64,000 bases of DNA, taken from assembly GCF_008638345.1 (NCBI RefSeq), contig NZ_VTVA01000001.1, positions 1 through 64,000 on the forward strand, given 5' to 3'. This DNA is from Pseudomonas saliphila. Lineage in GTDB: Bacteria > Pseudomonadota > Gammaproteobacteria > Pseudomonadales > Pseudomonadaceae. The notes below the pieces were generated by a model. The model was given only the letters and a program-made list of their open reading frames with translations. It was not told the origin of the DNA and ran no database searches. This document shows, piece by piece, positions 47,430 to 57,094 of this stretch. The stretch's first letter is position 1. Each line of letters begins with the position of its first letter. Both the position numbers and the translations under genes were made by a program.

Positions 47430-47915
47430 TCAATCACGGAAATTATTGAACTGCAACGGAAGTTCCAGCGTCGTCCCTTTCAGCACGGCCATGGCCTGCT
47501 GCAAGTCGTCTCGCTTCTTGCCGGTGATACGCACCTGCTCGCCCTGAATAGCGGCTTGAACCTTGATCTTCGATTCTTTCACCAGCGCAACGATTTTCTT
47601 GGCCATCTCCTTGTCGATGCCTTCGCGCAGGATGACGTCCTGTTTCACCTGTTTACCAGAAGCGAAGTGGGGCTTAATCTCCACACACTTGATATCGATA
47701 TTGCGTTTAGTGAGATTCATCTTGAGGATCTCCAGCATCTGCTCCAGCTGGAACTCTGCATCGGCGGTGAGATTGACCGTCAGATCCTTCTCGCGGAACA
47801 CGAAATCCCCTTTTCCGCGCAGGTCATAACGGCGGTCAAGCTCTTTCATGGCGTTGTCTATAGCATTGGTGACTTCATGCTTGTCCAATTCGGACACGAC
47901 ATCAAAAGACGGCAT
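47430..47915 (-). CDS. yajQ: YajQ family nucleotide-binding protein (c-di-GMP effector)
   Basis: A 161-residue YajQ/DUF520 protein of usual length ([20 protein letters not shown] at the start; [14 protein letters not shown] near the end). Orthologs in Xanthomonas and Pseudomonas bind cyclic di-GMP and act on transcription of virulence genes. It lies 28 nt upstream of mscS. It is divergent from a REC-degenerate-GGDEF regulator. Confidence 0.95.
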   Translation of the reverse strand: MPSFDVVSELDKHEVTNAIDNAMKELDRRYDLRGKGDFVFREKDLTVNLTADAEFQLEQMLEILKMNLTKRNIDIKCVEIKPHFASGKQVKQDVILREGIDKEMAKKIVALVKESKIKVQAAIQGEQVRITGKKRDDLQQAMAVLKGTTLELPLQFNNFRD

Positions 47916-48025
47916 CTTTACCTCGAATAAATGTGATTTTTATGACATAACGGGCCGAACAACGGATATGCTCTCATGGCATTATAACGTCAGAGAACAT
48001 GTAGTCAGCTGCAGGGAGCACAGCC

Positions 48026-48991
48026 ATGCCCAATCCGCAACTCAGCATTCTAGTGGTGGACGATACCAAGTTCAGTAGTGCCGTCATAGGCCACGCCCTT
48101 ACCCGAGCCGGGTATATCAACATCCGCTACGCCAGCTCGGCTATGGACGCTTTGGCCATGCACGAGCAAATCCCTGCAAGCGTGATGATTGCGGATTGGT
48201 TGATGCCACAAATGGACGGGCTCGAACTCACCACGCGCATCCGCCAGGTCGACGAGCAGAGCAGCCATTACACCTATGTAATATTGCTGACAGCGCGTGA
48301 AGGCGACAACGTTCTGGGGCAGGCCTTTGATCGCGGCGTAGATGATTTTATCAGCAAATCCGCCATGAATGAGCAACTTCTCCCGCGCATCTATGCCGCA
48401 GACCGCATCTCGCAGTTGATTAATCGGCTGCTCGAAGAAAACCAGCTCATGGCCGACAACAATGCCCAGCTGGAAGCACATAACCTTATCGACACGCAGA
48501 CAGCGCTGGGCAACCGCCGCTATCTGTTGCGTCGCCTCGCCGATGCTATCCGCAATGTTGATTCGCGGGGCGGCGCCTGTTGCCTGGTAATACTTGGCGT
48601 GCAGAATCTTGAGGAAATGCACAAGCAGCATGGCGAAACCGTCAAACACGAGCTCCTCAAGGGCATCGCCAGGCGGCTGCAACAACTGGTCAGGCCGGCA
48701 GATGTTATCGCACGGGTGGGCGATAACACCTTCGCCATCGTGACGCTGGTCGAAGACCCCAACGAATGCAAACCGAACAGTTTCAGGCGCCTGCACGATG
48801 GCCTCAATCTCAAAGCGTTCAAGACGGCTGAGGGTTATCTGAGCGTACGAGCCGGCATGGCCCTTGGGTCGGTGGTCGCACATCAAGCGATGCCAGAGCC
48901 AGAAGCACTATTCGAATCAGTCGAGCAGCATCTGGAAGATGCCTACGCCACCAACCTGATCACGGAAGTCAGACGTACCACGCCGATCTAG
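48026..48991 (+). CDS. Response regulator with receiver and degenerate GGDEF domain
   Basis: A 321-residue protein. The receiver domain (about 1-125) has acidic DD12-13 and phospho-Asp 57 (IADWLMPQMDG), with Lys 111 in FISKS. A GGDEF-like domain at about 150-320 has a ruined active site: RVGDNTF at 230-236 replaces RGGDEF, so the metal-binding Glu and the second part of the motif are missing. It is unlikely to be a cyclase and may act as a phosphorylation-controlled c-di-GMP or protein-binding module. It is followed by panE without a gap and is divergent from yajQ. The same order exists in P. aeruginosa as I recall. Confidence 0.85.
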   Translation: MPNPQLSILVVDDTKFSSAVIGHALTRAGYINIRYASSAMDALAMHEQIPASVMIADWLMPQMDGLELTTRIRQVDEQSSHYTYVILLTAREGDNVLGQAFDRGVDDFISKSAMNEQLLPRIYAADRISQLINRLLEENQLMADNNAQLEAHNLIDTQTALGNRRYLLRRLADAIRNVDSRGGACCLVILGVQNLEEMHKQHGETVKHELLKGIARRLQQLVRPADVIARVGDNTFAIVTLVEDPNECKPNSFRRLHDGLNLKAFKTAEGYLSVRAGMALGSVVAHQAMPEPEALFESVEQHLEDAYATNLITEVRRTTPI

Positions 48992-49906
48992 ATGTTTCAT
49001 GTACTGGGTGCTGGGAGTCTCGGCCTGTTATGGGCCGCCCGTCTCGCTCGGGCAGGCAAGCCCTGCCGTCTGATTCTGCGCGACCAGGCTGCTCTGGATG
49101 CTTGGCACGACAGGCATCAACTGGTTGGCCTGACGGATGGGATCCAACACTCGCACATTGAAGTGTCCGCCGAGCTGGCCTCGGCGGGTGACGCTATCGA
49201 TATCCTCATCATTGCCACCAAAGCCTATTCCGCACAGACAGCACTGGCGAGTATTGCCCCGCGCCTCAAGGCTGGCGCACAGATCCTCATGCTGCAGAAC
49301 GGACTCGGCAGCCAGCAGGCCGCCAGCCTGAGTTACCCAGCGCAACGCGTGCTCTATGCAAGTGTGACCGACGGCGCCTGGATCAGCGGTCCTGGTCAGG
49401 TTGTGTGGGCCGGCAAAGGAATTAACCGTATCGGCGACCCCGCAGGCGGCGACGCGCCCAGCTGGCTGAATGATCTGAATGCGGCGGAGATCGCCTGCCA
49501 ATGGACAGCAGACATCGAGCAGGTACTCTGGCAGAAACTGGCGATCAACTGTGCCATCAACCCGTTCACAGTGCTGTATGACTGCCCCAACGGAGAGGTA
49601 CCGCGTCACGTTGGAGCCCGGCTGGATCAGCTCATTCCGGAACTGCATCAGCTACTGACTCACTATGGCAGCTCGCTTGCTCTGGAAGAGCTGAACACTG
49701 TCATACAGCAGGTCATCAGCAATACCGCTGCTAATAGCTCGTCAATGCGCCAGGACGTACATGCCGGAAGGCGCACGGAGATCGACTTCATTCTCGGCTA
49801 CGCCGTCAGGCAGGCACAGGCTGCCAATCTGAAACTGCCGATCCTGGGTCAGCTCTACACCGACCTGGGCGATCGGCTCATCTCACTCGGCTTGCCAGCG
49901 GACTGA
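48992..49906 (+). CDS. panE: 2-dehydropantoate 2-reductase
   Basis: A 304-residue ketopantoate reductase, which makes pantoate for coenzyme A using NADPH. The Rossmann motif GAGSLGLLWAARLARAG is at 6-22. The catalytic Lys is expected in WQKLAINCAINP and the conserved C-terminal NTAANSSSMRQDVHAGRRTEID is present. Its ATG directly follows the stop codon of the upstream regulator, so they form an operon. Confidence 0.95.
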   Translation: MFHVLGAGSLGLLWAARLARAGKPCRLILRDQAALDAWHDRHQLVGLTDGIQHSHIEVSAELASAGDAIDILIIATKAYSAQTALASIAPRLKAGAQILMLQNGLGSQQAASLSYPAQRVLYASVTDGAWISGPGQVVWAGKGINRIGDPAGGDAPSWLNDLNAAEIACQWTADIEQVLWQKLAINCAINPFTVLYDCPNGEVPRHVGARLDQLIPELHQLLTHYGSSLALEELNTVIQQVISNTAANSSSMRQDVHAGRRTEIDFILGYAVRQAQAANLKLPILGQLYTDLGDRLISLGLPAD

Positions 49907-50046
49907 TCAGGCTCTACTGCCTTACGTCAGGGCTTGCGATTTAATCACAGTAGCTCCGGGGCTTGTCATCGAAGCAAATCGCGCTAGGCTGGCGGTTCCG
50001 ACGCCAGCGTTCATTGCGGGCGAACCAATATTCAGAGGCTTTCAAC

Positions 50047-50610
50047 ATGGGCTTTCGCCTGAGCAAACTCTACACACGCACCGGTGACGCCGGCAAAACC
50101 GGTCTGGCTGACGGCCGTCGTGTGAACAAGGACCACCCCCGCATCGAAGCAATCGGCTGCGTTGACGAACTGAACAGCCAGTTGGGGCTGTTACTCGCCG
50201 ACCTAGAGAGCGATGGATTGAATGAACTGTGCGACACCCTGGCGCCTATCCAGCATCGCCTGTTTGACCTGGGAGGCGAGCTTGCTGTGCCTGGCTGCAA
50301 TATCATCGATGCAGCGGACGTCACCCGGCTTGAGGAACTGATCGACGGATTCAACGAAACACTGGAACCGCTGACCAACTTCATTCTGCCCGGCGGCTCC
50401 CGCGCCATCGCCCAGGCGCATCAGACGCGCGGCGTCTGCCGCCGAGCCGAGCGACGCAACATCACCCTGGCGGCCGAAGAAACAGTAAACGAACAGGCGC
50501 TGATATATCTCAACCGGCTTTCCGACCTGATGTTTGTCGTCGCCCGCACCATTGCCCGGCTACAAAACACATCGGAAGTGCTCTGGGAACCGAAACCGAA
50601 ACCACAATAA
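50047..50610 (+). CDS. PduO-type cob(I)alamin adenosyltransferase
   Basis: A 187-residue ATP:cob(I)alamin adenosyltransferase, forming adenosylcobalamin. The ATP motif YTRTGDAGKTGLADGRRVNK is at the N-terminus and the RRAERR motif near 135. The start at 50047 has AGAGG upstream. An in-frame ATG at 49963 would add a non-conserved tail. The upstream 140-nt gap is too short for a full cobalamin riboswitch and none is seen. Not linked to other cobalamin genes in the window. Confidence 0.93.
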   Translation: MGFRLSKLYTRTGDAGKTGLADGRRVNKDHPRIEAIGCVDELNSQLGLLLADLESDGLNELCDTLAPIQHRLFDLGGELAVPGCNIIDAADVTRLEELIDGFNETLEPLTNFILPGGSRAIAQAHQTRGVCRRAERRNITLAAEETVNEQALIYLNRLSDLMFVVARTIARLQNTSEVLWEPKPKPQ

Positions 50611-50661
50611 CCAGGCGCTGCTGACGTCGCGGAGCAACGCCAACGCGTCGGCTAGAAGGGC

Positions 50662-52677
50662 TCAGACGCGGAATGCGCCCAGCATGGCCTGCAGCTCCTT
50701 CACCAGGGCGCCCATGCGCTTGCTGGACTCCTCGGTTTGCGAGGCGCCCTGCGCCGTGCGTTCGCCCGTCTGGTTGATCTGCACAATGTTCTGATCAATA
50801 TCGTGGCTTACCGCGGTCTGCTCTTCCGCCGCAGCGGCAATCTGCTGGCTCTGGTCGACGATCTGGGTGACAGCGCGCGCTATGTTGTCGAGAGCAGCCT
50901 GCACCTGCAGCGAAGCGTCCACCGCCGTTGCAGTCTTGCTATGGCTGGCGTCCATCGCCGTGACCGCCGCCGACACGCCACCCTGCAGACGGCCGATCAT
51001 CTGCTCGATCTCTTCAGTCGATTGATGCGTACGCTGCGCCAGCGTGCGCACCTCGTCAGCGACGACAGCAAAGCCACGGCCCTGCTCGCCGGCCCGCGCT
51101 GCCTCAATCGCCGCATTCAGCGCCAGCAGATTGGTCTGCTGAGCAACCCCCTTGATCACATCCAGAACGCGGCTGATAGAGACACTGTCTTCCGCCAGCT
51201 GATTGATCACCGCGACGGATTTTTCTATCTCCCCGGCGAGGCTTTCGATCCCGTCCACAGAACTCTCGACCAGACGCCGGCCATTAAGCGTTTCGGTGTT
51301 CACCTGCTCAGCATTAACCACCGCCGAAGCTGCACTGCGCGCCACTTCCTGCGAGGTAGCGGCCATTTCGTTCATTGCCGTGGCCACCTGCTCAATCTGA
51401 CTTCGCTGATCGGTCGCCGCCCCACTGCTCTGCGCGGAGATGCTTTCGACCTGTTGCGACTGCTCATATACCTGGCCAGAGGTCGCGCTGACCCGCTGGA
51501 TCAGCTCCCGAATGCGCGCAATCGTTTCATTGAAATCCCGCGTGAGCGCACCGAGTTCATCGCGGCTGTCGACCGAGGTACTCACGGTCATGTCGCCACC
51601 GGCAACCCTGGTCATGAGCTCCGAGAGCCGCCCGATGGTCTGTCGCGTGGAAACATAGAAGCCGGCATACAGATAGGTGATCAGCAGAAACAATCCGAGC
51701 ATGATTCCAATCAGCAGCAGCATGGCCTGCCAGTTACTCGCCAGACGCTGCTCGAGCTTGTCGTGCAACACTTCGACCATGGCGCCGCCAAGCTCATAAC
51801 TCTTGTCGATTTCGGCACTGATTTGCCCGAAATAGGCGCTCCAGTCGCCGGACAGATCGCTGGAGAAGATGATCCGGTCTTCAAACACTAGCGAGCTGTC
51901 GGCAATGCTCGTCACGCTGGCTTCAGCGGGAACGCTGAGCTCGGAAAGCACCTGCTGATCGATCAACCCCAGGGCTTGCTCATAGTCAGTCGTTAACCGG
52001 GGAATCTTGTCCAGCAGACTGTCCATCGCACGACTGCCATCAGAACTCAGGTAGCCCTGACCCAGGGCAATTGAGCCCAGCCGGCGACCTTGAGCCAGGG
52101 TGCCCGTGACCTCGGGCACAACGTCCACCAACACCGACGTCACTTGACGCACTGCAGGATCGAAATCCTGCGACAAGCCCGCGTAACCCGCCATCATCGA
52201 CAAGAGCGAGCGCACCCCACCGTACGCCTGTGCCGACATATCCGCGCGGTTGCGCGATGATGCCTCAGCGATGCGGCCATAGGCATCAACCTGCAAATCC
52301 CGCGCCTCAATCAGTTCCGCGGCGAGTGGGTCAGCCGCATCCAGCTGCAGACCTTGCAGCTCGCCGATGATTTTCGTGCGCAGGGTCTGGGTGCGCTGAT
52401 CCAGAGATTGAGCCTTATCGCCCGGGCCGAACTGATAATTCACTTCGTCCAGATCATGCAGCGTTTCGGCGTCCTGCAGGACAATCACCATCTGACGCAT
52501 CAGCCCGATGGAGTCCAAGGCGCGCTCTGTCGATTGCACGCGTTCGAACTGCTGAAATACCAGGAATCCCACCATGGTGCCAAGGGGAACAAAACACAGA
52601 AGACTGATCAGGCAGAATTTCATGCCGTAGCGGAGTCTGTTCATAAGCGCTATGGCAGGAGCCAAGAGGGTATTCAC
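50662..52677 (-). CDS. Methyl-accepting chemotaxis protein with large helical sensor domain
   Basis: A 671-residue chemoreceptor. Transmembrane helix 1 lies at about 20-42. A mainly helical periplasmic domain spans about 45-325 and resembles NIT-type (nitrate/nitrite-sensing) domains in size and pattern, though this is not certain. Transmembrane helix 2 lies at about 330-350, then HAMP and the signalling domain with the tip [26 protein letters not shown] element 11 nt upstream supports the start at 52677. It stands alone between core genes. Confidence 0.9.
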   Translation of the reverse strand: MNTLLAPAIALMNRLRYGMKFCLISLLCFVPLGTMVGFLVFQQFERVQSTERALDSIGLMRQMVIVLQDAETLHDLDEVNYQFGPGDKAQSLDQRTQTLRTKIIGELQGLQLDAADPLAAELIEARDLQVDAYGRIAEASSRNRADMSAQAYGGVRSLLSMMAGYAGLSQDFDPAVRQVTSVLVDVVPEVTGTLAQGRRLGSIALGQGYLSSDGSRAMDSLLDKIPRLTTDYEQALGLIDQQVLSELSVPAEASVTSIADSSLVFEDRIIFSSDLSGDWSAYFGQISAEIDKSYELGGAMVEVLHDKLEQRLASNWQAMLLLIGIMLGLFLLITYLYAGFYVSTRQTIGRLSELMTRVAGGDMTVSTSVDSRDELGALTRDFNETIARIRELIQRVSATSGQVYEQSQQVESISAQSSGAATDQRSQIEQVATAMNEMAATSQEVARSAASAVVNAEQVNTETLNGRRLVESSVDGIESLAGEIEKSVAVINQLAEDSVSISRVLDVIKGVAQQTNLLALNAAIEAARAGEQGRGFAVVADEVRTLAQRTHQSTEEIEQMIGRLQGGVSAAVTAMDASHSKTATAVDASLQVQAALDNIARAVTQIVDQSQQIAAAAEEQTAVSHDIDQNIVQINQTGERTAQGASQTEESSKRMGALVKELQAMLGAFRV

Positions 52678-52790
52678 AGTATTTCTCCCTGGGACAGATG
52701 GTGTCAGGCGAATTCAAGGCGCGCGGACGGATTGCCGCCACAACCAACGCGGCGAGTGCACCAGAACTATCGGCCCTGAGCCAAGACTCT

Positions 52791-53609
52791 TTAGCCCATC
52801 AGAGAAATAAAGGCGATCACTACCGCCCACACCAGCACAGCGCGCAGCAGGAAAGTGCGCATCACATCCAGCGGCTGCAGTGCAGGCGCTGCAGGGTCCT
52901 CGGTCAACGCGGCGGTGGTGAACCACTGCGCCAGCTGCACCGTCCGCGGCTCCCATTGCAGCAGGACGCGCCGCAGCACATGCAGAGTCGCATCGAAGTG
53001 CCCGACCAGCGCGAAACTCAGCCCCATCAGGCGCACTGGCAACCATTCCACTGCGTGCGCCAGCGCCCCTGCAAAGGCCTTTCCGCCGCTATCACTACGC
53101 TGACTCGCCAGCCAGGCGAGGCGATAGCCTACCGCTACCAGCGGTCCGAGCAGCACGTACCAGAAGGCCGGAACGAAATAGCCATGACAGGCTTCTGCCG
53201 CCATGCGCCCGCGCAGCCCTTGCAACAGCTCGGTTGAATCATCCCCCAGCACGCCGAAATCGCGTTCGGCCAACACGCTGGCGGCCTCATGGTCGCCACG
53301 CTGCCATGCCTCACCGACGGCAGTGGTCATACTCCCCAACGGATCTGAGCGACCGACACACAGCAGCACCAGCAACGTGTGGAGAATCAAGGTGAATACG
53401 CCATAGGCAATGCCGGTGACCAGCCAGAGCACCATGCCCAGCAGCGGTAACGGCAACATCAGCAGCATCAGAAACAGCCAGCTCGAACGCCCTTGTGTGA
53501 CGCGTGCCACCCAGTCGGACCAGTAGCCGAGGACATCGATCGGAAAACCGCCGCGCCACGGGGTGAAACGTAAAATGATGGCAACGAGCAGCAAGACCAG
53601 GAAATTCAT
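52791..53609 (-). CDS. ampE: AmpE, regulatory signalling modulator
   Basis: A 272-residue inner-membrane protein of the AmpE/CobD-like family with four hydrophobic segments (about 1-15, 40-85, 145-165, 250-270). Family residues include ERDFGVLGDDSTELL and EACHGYFVPAFWYVLLGPLVAVGYRL. AmpE is encoded with AmpD in the beta-lactamase induction pathway; its biochemical role is unclear. Its start overlaps the ampD stop by 4 nt. No ampC or ampR is present in the window. Confidence 0.95.
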   Translation of the reverse strand: MNFLVLLLVAIILRFTPWRGGFPIDVLGYWSDWVARVTQGRSSWLFLMLLMLPLPLLGMVLWLVTGIAYGVFTLILHTLLVLLCVGRSDPLGSMTTAVGEAWQRGDHEAASVLAERDFGVLGDDSTELLQGLRGRMAAEACHGYFVPAFWYVLLGPLVAVGYRLAWLASQRSDSGGKAFAGALAHAVEWLPVRLMGLSFALVGHFDATLHVLRRVLLQWEPRTVQLAQWFTTAALTEDPAAPALQPLDVMRTFLLRAVLVWAVVIAFISLMG

Positions 53610-54205
53610 GCGGGGCTCCGTTGAGTGGTTGGGGCGAAATGGGGCGTGTCGAGATGGCCAGTCAGAGCGCGCAGATACCCACGCCAGTCGAATGCCGACC
53701 CGGGGTCGGTCTTGCGGCCTGGGGCGATAAACTCATGACCGGTAATCCGATAGGGCGTGATTGCCGGATAGGCAGCCTGCAAGGCTCTGGTCAGCTCGAT
53801 CAACGCGGCATATTGCGCGGGCGTATAGGGTTCTGTATCGGTCCCTTCGAGCTCAACACCTATCGAGTAATCATTGCACTCGGGGCGGCCGCCGAAACGC
53901 GAAGCCCCGGCATGCCAGGCACGGTCCAGACAGGATACGAACTGGAACAGTGATCCGTCTCGTTCGATCAGAAAGTGCGCCGACACGCGTATGGAAGAAA
54001 TCGATGCAAAATACGGATGGCAGTGCGGATCCAGCTCGCCGGCAAAGAGCTGCTGCACAAAGCCGCCGCCAAACTGTCCCGGCGGCAGGCTGATATTGTG
54101 GATCACCAGCAAGGAAATGGTTTCACCCACCGGCCGCGCATTGCAATGCGGAGAGGGTAATGCACGTGCCTGGGCCAGCCATCCATCCTGCGCAACTCTG
54201 AGCAT
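53606..54205 (-). CDS. ampD: 1,6-anhydro-N-acetylmuramyl-L-alanine amidase AmpD
   Basis: A 199-residue cytoplasmic zinc amidase that cleaves anhydromuropeptides imported by AmpG and so lowers the inducer of ampC. Zinc ligands are visible: His 36 (LLVIHNIS), His 157 (RITGHEFI) and Asp 167 (KTDPGSAFDW). Length and motifs are normal, with no signal peptide. It is upstream of ampE with a 4-nt overlap. Confidence 0.97.
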   Translation of the reverse strand: MLRVAQDGWLAQARALPSPHCNARPVGETISLLVIHNISLPPGQFGGGFVQQLFAGELDPHCHPYFASISSIRVSAHFLIERDGSLFQFVSCLDRAWHAGASRFGGRPECNDYSIGVELEGTDTEPYTPAQYAALIELTRALQAAYPAITPYRITGHEFIAPGRKTDPGSAFDWRGYLRALTGHLDTPHFAPTTQRSPA

Positions 54206-54256
54206 GCTATCCCACCGGCAAAAAACGCCATGCTAGCAGGCATGCTGCCGCTGTGA

Positions 54257-56599
54257 CTATCGGGACCTGCCGGATTGCAGCTGACGCAGGTTGCCGATAA
54301 CCGATTCCAGTGCACGGTCGAACAGCTGGTTGTCATTCACTAGCTGGATCAGCCCAAGGTCGAAGTGTTTCTGCAAGGCCTGGGTCCGATATTCCGCCAC
54401 CTTCACACCGCTGCGGTTGACGAAAATATGGTTGCCGCTGAAGCTGATGATGGCAGCCAGCTTGCAGCGTTGGGCCGGCTGCCCCTCACTGGGATTCAGT
54501 TCAAACCAGCTTCCGGCATGCAACCCCGCCACCCAGCTGATAGCGTTCGCACTCGGCAGGTCGGTAACCAGCTCGATGCGCTCTTCCACACAGGCTGACT
54601 CGAGCACCGGATCGGCGATATGCACGGCTTCAGTAATGGCAGCTGCCGCGGCGCTAGGCGCAGGCTGTGGCTGTGCGCTGCGGAAGATACGTGCCGCAGA
54701 ACGCAGTGGGCTTTGAGCGGGGACGGGGCCCTCCTGCGGCTGCCTTGCTGGTTCAACAGCGGTCCGCAACACCTCAGCAGCGGCACATTGCAGTTCTGAC
54801 AACAACCCCAGCAGCGGTGCGCTCTGCTGCTCATCCTGACCGATCAGTTGTAAGCCTTCGGCAACGTCACGCAGTACGTTCTGATTGTCCGCGGTCAGCT
54901 CCCCGAGCCCCCTGCCCTCGGCCGGCGCTTCTACGCTCGCAACCAGCCGCTGAGCGGTATCCATTGCTCCGCGCCAGGCATCCGAATCCGGGCCTTGACG
55001 CAGCCAGGTCATTTGCATGACCTGGCTCCAGGTGTCCCGCAACGTGGCCACAACCGTTACCGGTAAGGTTCGACCCAGCAACAAGGCGTTGAGCTGGTCG
55101 GCGACCTGAGCGCGCGCTGCCTCCACCTTCGCCTTGCCTTCCTCGGCATCGCGCGTGCGCTGCTCCAGGCGACCGGAACGGCGCTGCTCGACCTTGACGA
55201 AACCGGCGAGCTCCGCATGCAGATCATCGAACAGCTCGGCCGAGGGACAGGTCTCGATCAGTAGGCGTGCGACCATGTTCTCCAGCAGGATATACAGCTG
55301 ATCACGTCGCAAATCGTCCTGGTCATTCCAGCCGACCGTGGCGCGCGCAAGCTCATTGAGTAAACGCCGCGCGGGGTGTCGGGACAGACTGAAAAATTCC
55401 TTGTCTGCAATCGCCACGCGCAGTACCGGAAGCTGAAGCCGCGCCACCAGCGCTTTGACTGCGGTGGGCAGATGTTCGTCGTCCAGAATAAATTCGAACA
55501 GCATGGACACCAGACTGATGACGTCGTCATCGACGCGATCCAGGCTTTGCGCCTTGCCTGTGGCATGCCGGCGGCTGTCCAGTTGCTGGTAGACATTCTG
55601 GCGTATATCGCGACCACCGGCCTGGGTTTGCTCGGCGGGCAGGTGTGCAAGCAGATCGAGCAACTCGTCACTTTGCATCGGCTCGGCACCGATCACACCC
55701 GGATTGGACAACGCCGTATCGCCGCTCGCATGACGCCAGCTGCCGATAAGCTGGCTGAAAACCGATAGCACCTCCTGATGACTCGCCGATGCGCCAGAGC
55801 CAAAGCCATCAGCTGGCGTTGGATTTCGACTGGTGCCTCTATCACCTGGCGCGGCGTCGCGCCGGATGACAGGCGACGCCGGCCGCGACTGTTGAACGCT
55901 GCCAAGCTTCAGATCGGGGAGGATGCCGGCCTGGATCAGCAGTGCATTCACCTCTGCGTACAGGTCATCCAGCCGGTTACACAGATGACGCTCGAAGAGC
56001 TTGAGGATGATCAACCGCACCTTTATATCCAGATCAAGCGCGGCGAAGCTGTCTGCAAACAACTCTGCCAGGACCGACGGGCTCAGTGGATTGTTCTGCT
56101 CGTTAACCTGCAACTTCGAGAGGCTATTGATTCGCATGGCCAGATGCTGCAACGCGAGCTGGTTTCGCGCAGCAGCGCGCCCGACCATGCCGTCGAGCGC
56201 GACGGACTGCTCGAGGTCGTCTGGCTGAACCAGGCTGAGGCTATCGACAGCAAAGGGTTGCGGTGTTTCGTCAGGGGGCGGCGCCCCTCGACCTAACTGG
56301 TCGAACTTCTCGAGCAATCCATCAGCGCAGCTGCCGATCAGCACGCCGCGCTTGAGGCGCAGCGTGCGCATGACTTCAAAAAACATGCCCTGTTCGGCAT
56401 TGCTGCCCGCTTTATCGGCGAGCTCGAACAGACTGTCATCGGCCTTATCATAGAGCTCGGCGAGGGCCGACTTATAGAACACCACAGCCTGGTCACGCGT
56501 GCTTTGCAGCAACGCCGGGAGCAGAGAGGGACGCGCAACTGGCTGCGAGACTCGCCGGGAATCCGTACCAATCGGAATAACATTGCGATCCTTGGACAT
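54257..56599 (-). CDS. DUF1631 domain protein
   Basis: A 780-residue cytoplasmic protein of the DUF1631 family. It is helical, with acidic and Gln-rich parts, plus a charged linker around EQRTRDAEEGKAKVEAARAQV (about 475-500). The C-terminal segment LHAGSWFELNPSEGQPAQRC then KLAAIISFSGNHIFVNRSGVKV looks like a PilZ-like beta domain without an obvious RxxxR motif. Function is unknown. The neighbourhood ampE-ampD-DUF1631-nadC is conserved in Pseudomonas as I recall. Here a symporter gene separates it from nadC. Confidence 0.85.
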   Translation of the reverse strand: MSKDRNVIPIGTDSRRVSQPVARPSLLPALLQSTRDQAVVFYKSALAELYDKADDSLFELADKAGSNAEQGMFFEVMRTLRLKRGVLIGSCADGLLEKFDQLGRGAPPPDETPQPFAVDSLSLVQPDDLEQSVALDGMVGRAAARNQLALQHLAMRINSLSKLQVNEQNNPLSPSVLAELFADSFAALDLDIKVRLIILKLFERHLCNRLDDLYAEVNALLIQAGILPDLKLGSVQQSRPASPVIRRDAAPGDRGTSRNPTPADGFGSGASASHQEVLSVFSQLIGSWRHASGDTALSNPGVIGAEPMQSDELLDLLAHLPAEQTQAGGRDIRQNVYQQLDSRRHATGKAQSLDRVDDDVISLVSMLFEFILDDEHLPTAVKALVARLQLPVLRVAIADKEFFSLSRHPARRLLNELARATVGWNDQDDLRRDQLYILLENMVARLLIETCPSAELFDDLHAELAGFVKVEQRRSGRLEQRTRDAEEGKAKVEAARAQVADQLNALLLGRTLPVTVVATLRDTWSQVMQMTWLRQGPDSDAWRGAMDTAQRLVASVEAPAEGRGLGELTADNQNVLRDVAEGLQLIGQDEQQSAPLLGLLSELQCAAAEVLRTAVEPARQPQEGPVPAQSPLRSAARIFRSAQPQPAPSAAAAAITEAVHIADPVLESACVEERIELVTDLPSANAISWVAGLHAGSWFELNPSEGQPAQRCKLAAIISFSGNHIFVNRSGVKVAEYRTQALQKHFDLGLIQLVNDNQLFDRALESVIGNLRQLQSGRSR

Positions 56600-57094
56600 C
56601 TTAAAACTCCTGGCGGCACCGACTGGTCAAGACGTTGGTCGCGAGCCGCGTTGCTCTATTGGATGACGCCAGCCTGGAGTGCCCTACTCCCGGTCGACTT
56701 GCTACACGCCCGTGCCTGAAATTGGGAAGTCATATTCGAAGGCACGCAACGCTATTCGACAATCTCGCATCGGCATTAAATTGGCGTCAATTAATTCTAG
56801 TCTGATCTGGGGGGACTTCAACTTCTTTTTTCTCGGTTTCACGTGCCCGTCTCACTCTCGGTCCGCAGCCTTGTCTTCAAGGCCTACTCCGAGCAGCCGA
56901 GACGCAGCGACCAAAAAGATCAGAATCCTGGCGCGCCGTTTGCAGCGCATATTGGCATTCTGGTTTATGCTCGAACTGCTGGCAATTTTGTGTCTTTTCG
57001 TTGCAGCAGGCATGCAGAAACTCGTTGTTCTTGAGATGCGCTTGGACCATGCCTTGAAAATGAATACCTAAAATTCTCTGGAGAGCCCAACAAA
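56600..57094. other. 495-nt region between DUF1631 and the AGCS symporter gene
   Basis: This is a divergent promoter region. A plus-strand open frame ending at 57071 encodes a C-terminal hydrophobic stretch (FWFMLELLAILCLFVAAG) that could be a small membrane protein if it started late. No supporting ribosome-binding site was found, so no gene is called. A sigma-54-like site lies within it. No riboswitch could be recognised. Confidence 0.45.
56929..56944 (+). promoter_or_regulatory. Candidate sigma-54 promoter of the AGCS symporter gene
   Basis: TGGCGCGCCGTTTGCA matches TGGCACG-N4-TTGCA with the correct GG-to-GC spacing and one mismatch. It lies about 150 nt upstream of the symporter start. 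Dependence on RpoN would fit nitrogen-controlled amino acid uptake, but this is inference. Confidence 0.45.

Noticed and set aside
49907..50046. Possible cobalamin riboswitch before the adenosyltransferase gene
   Set aside because: The gap is only 140 nt and no B12-box-like conserved core can be found.
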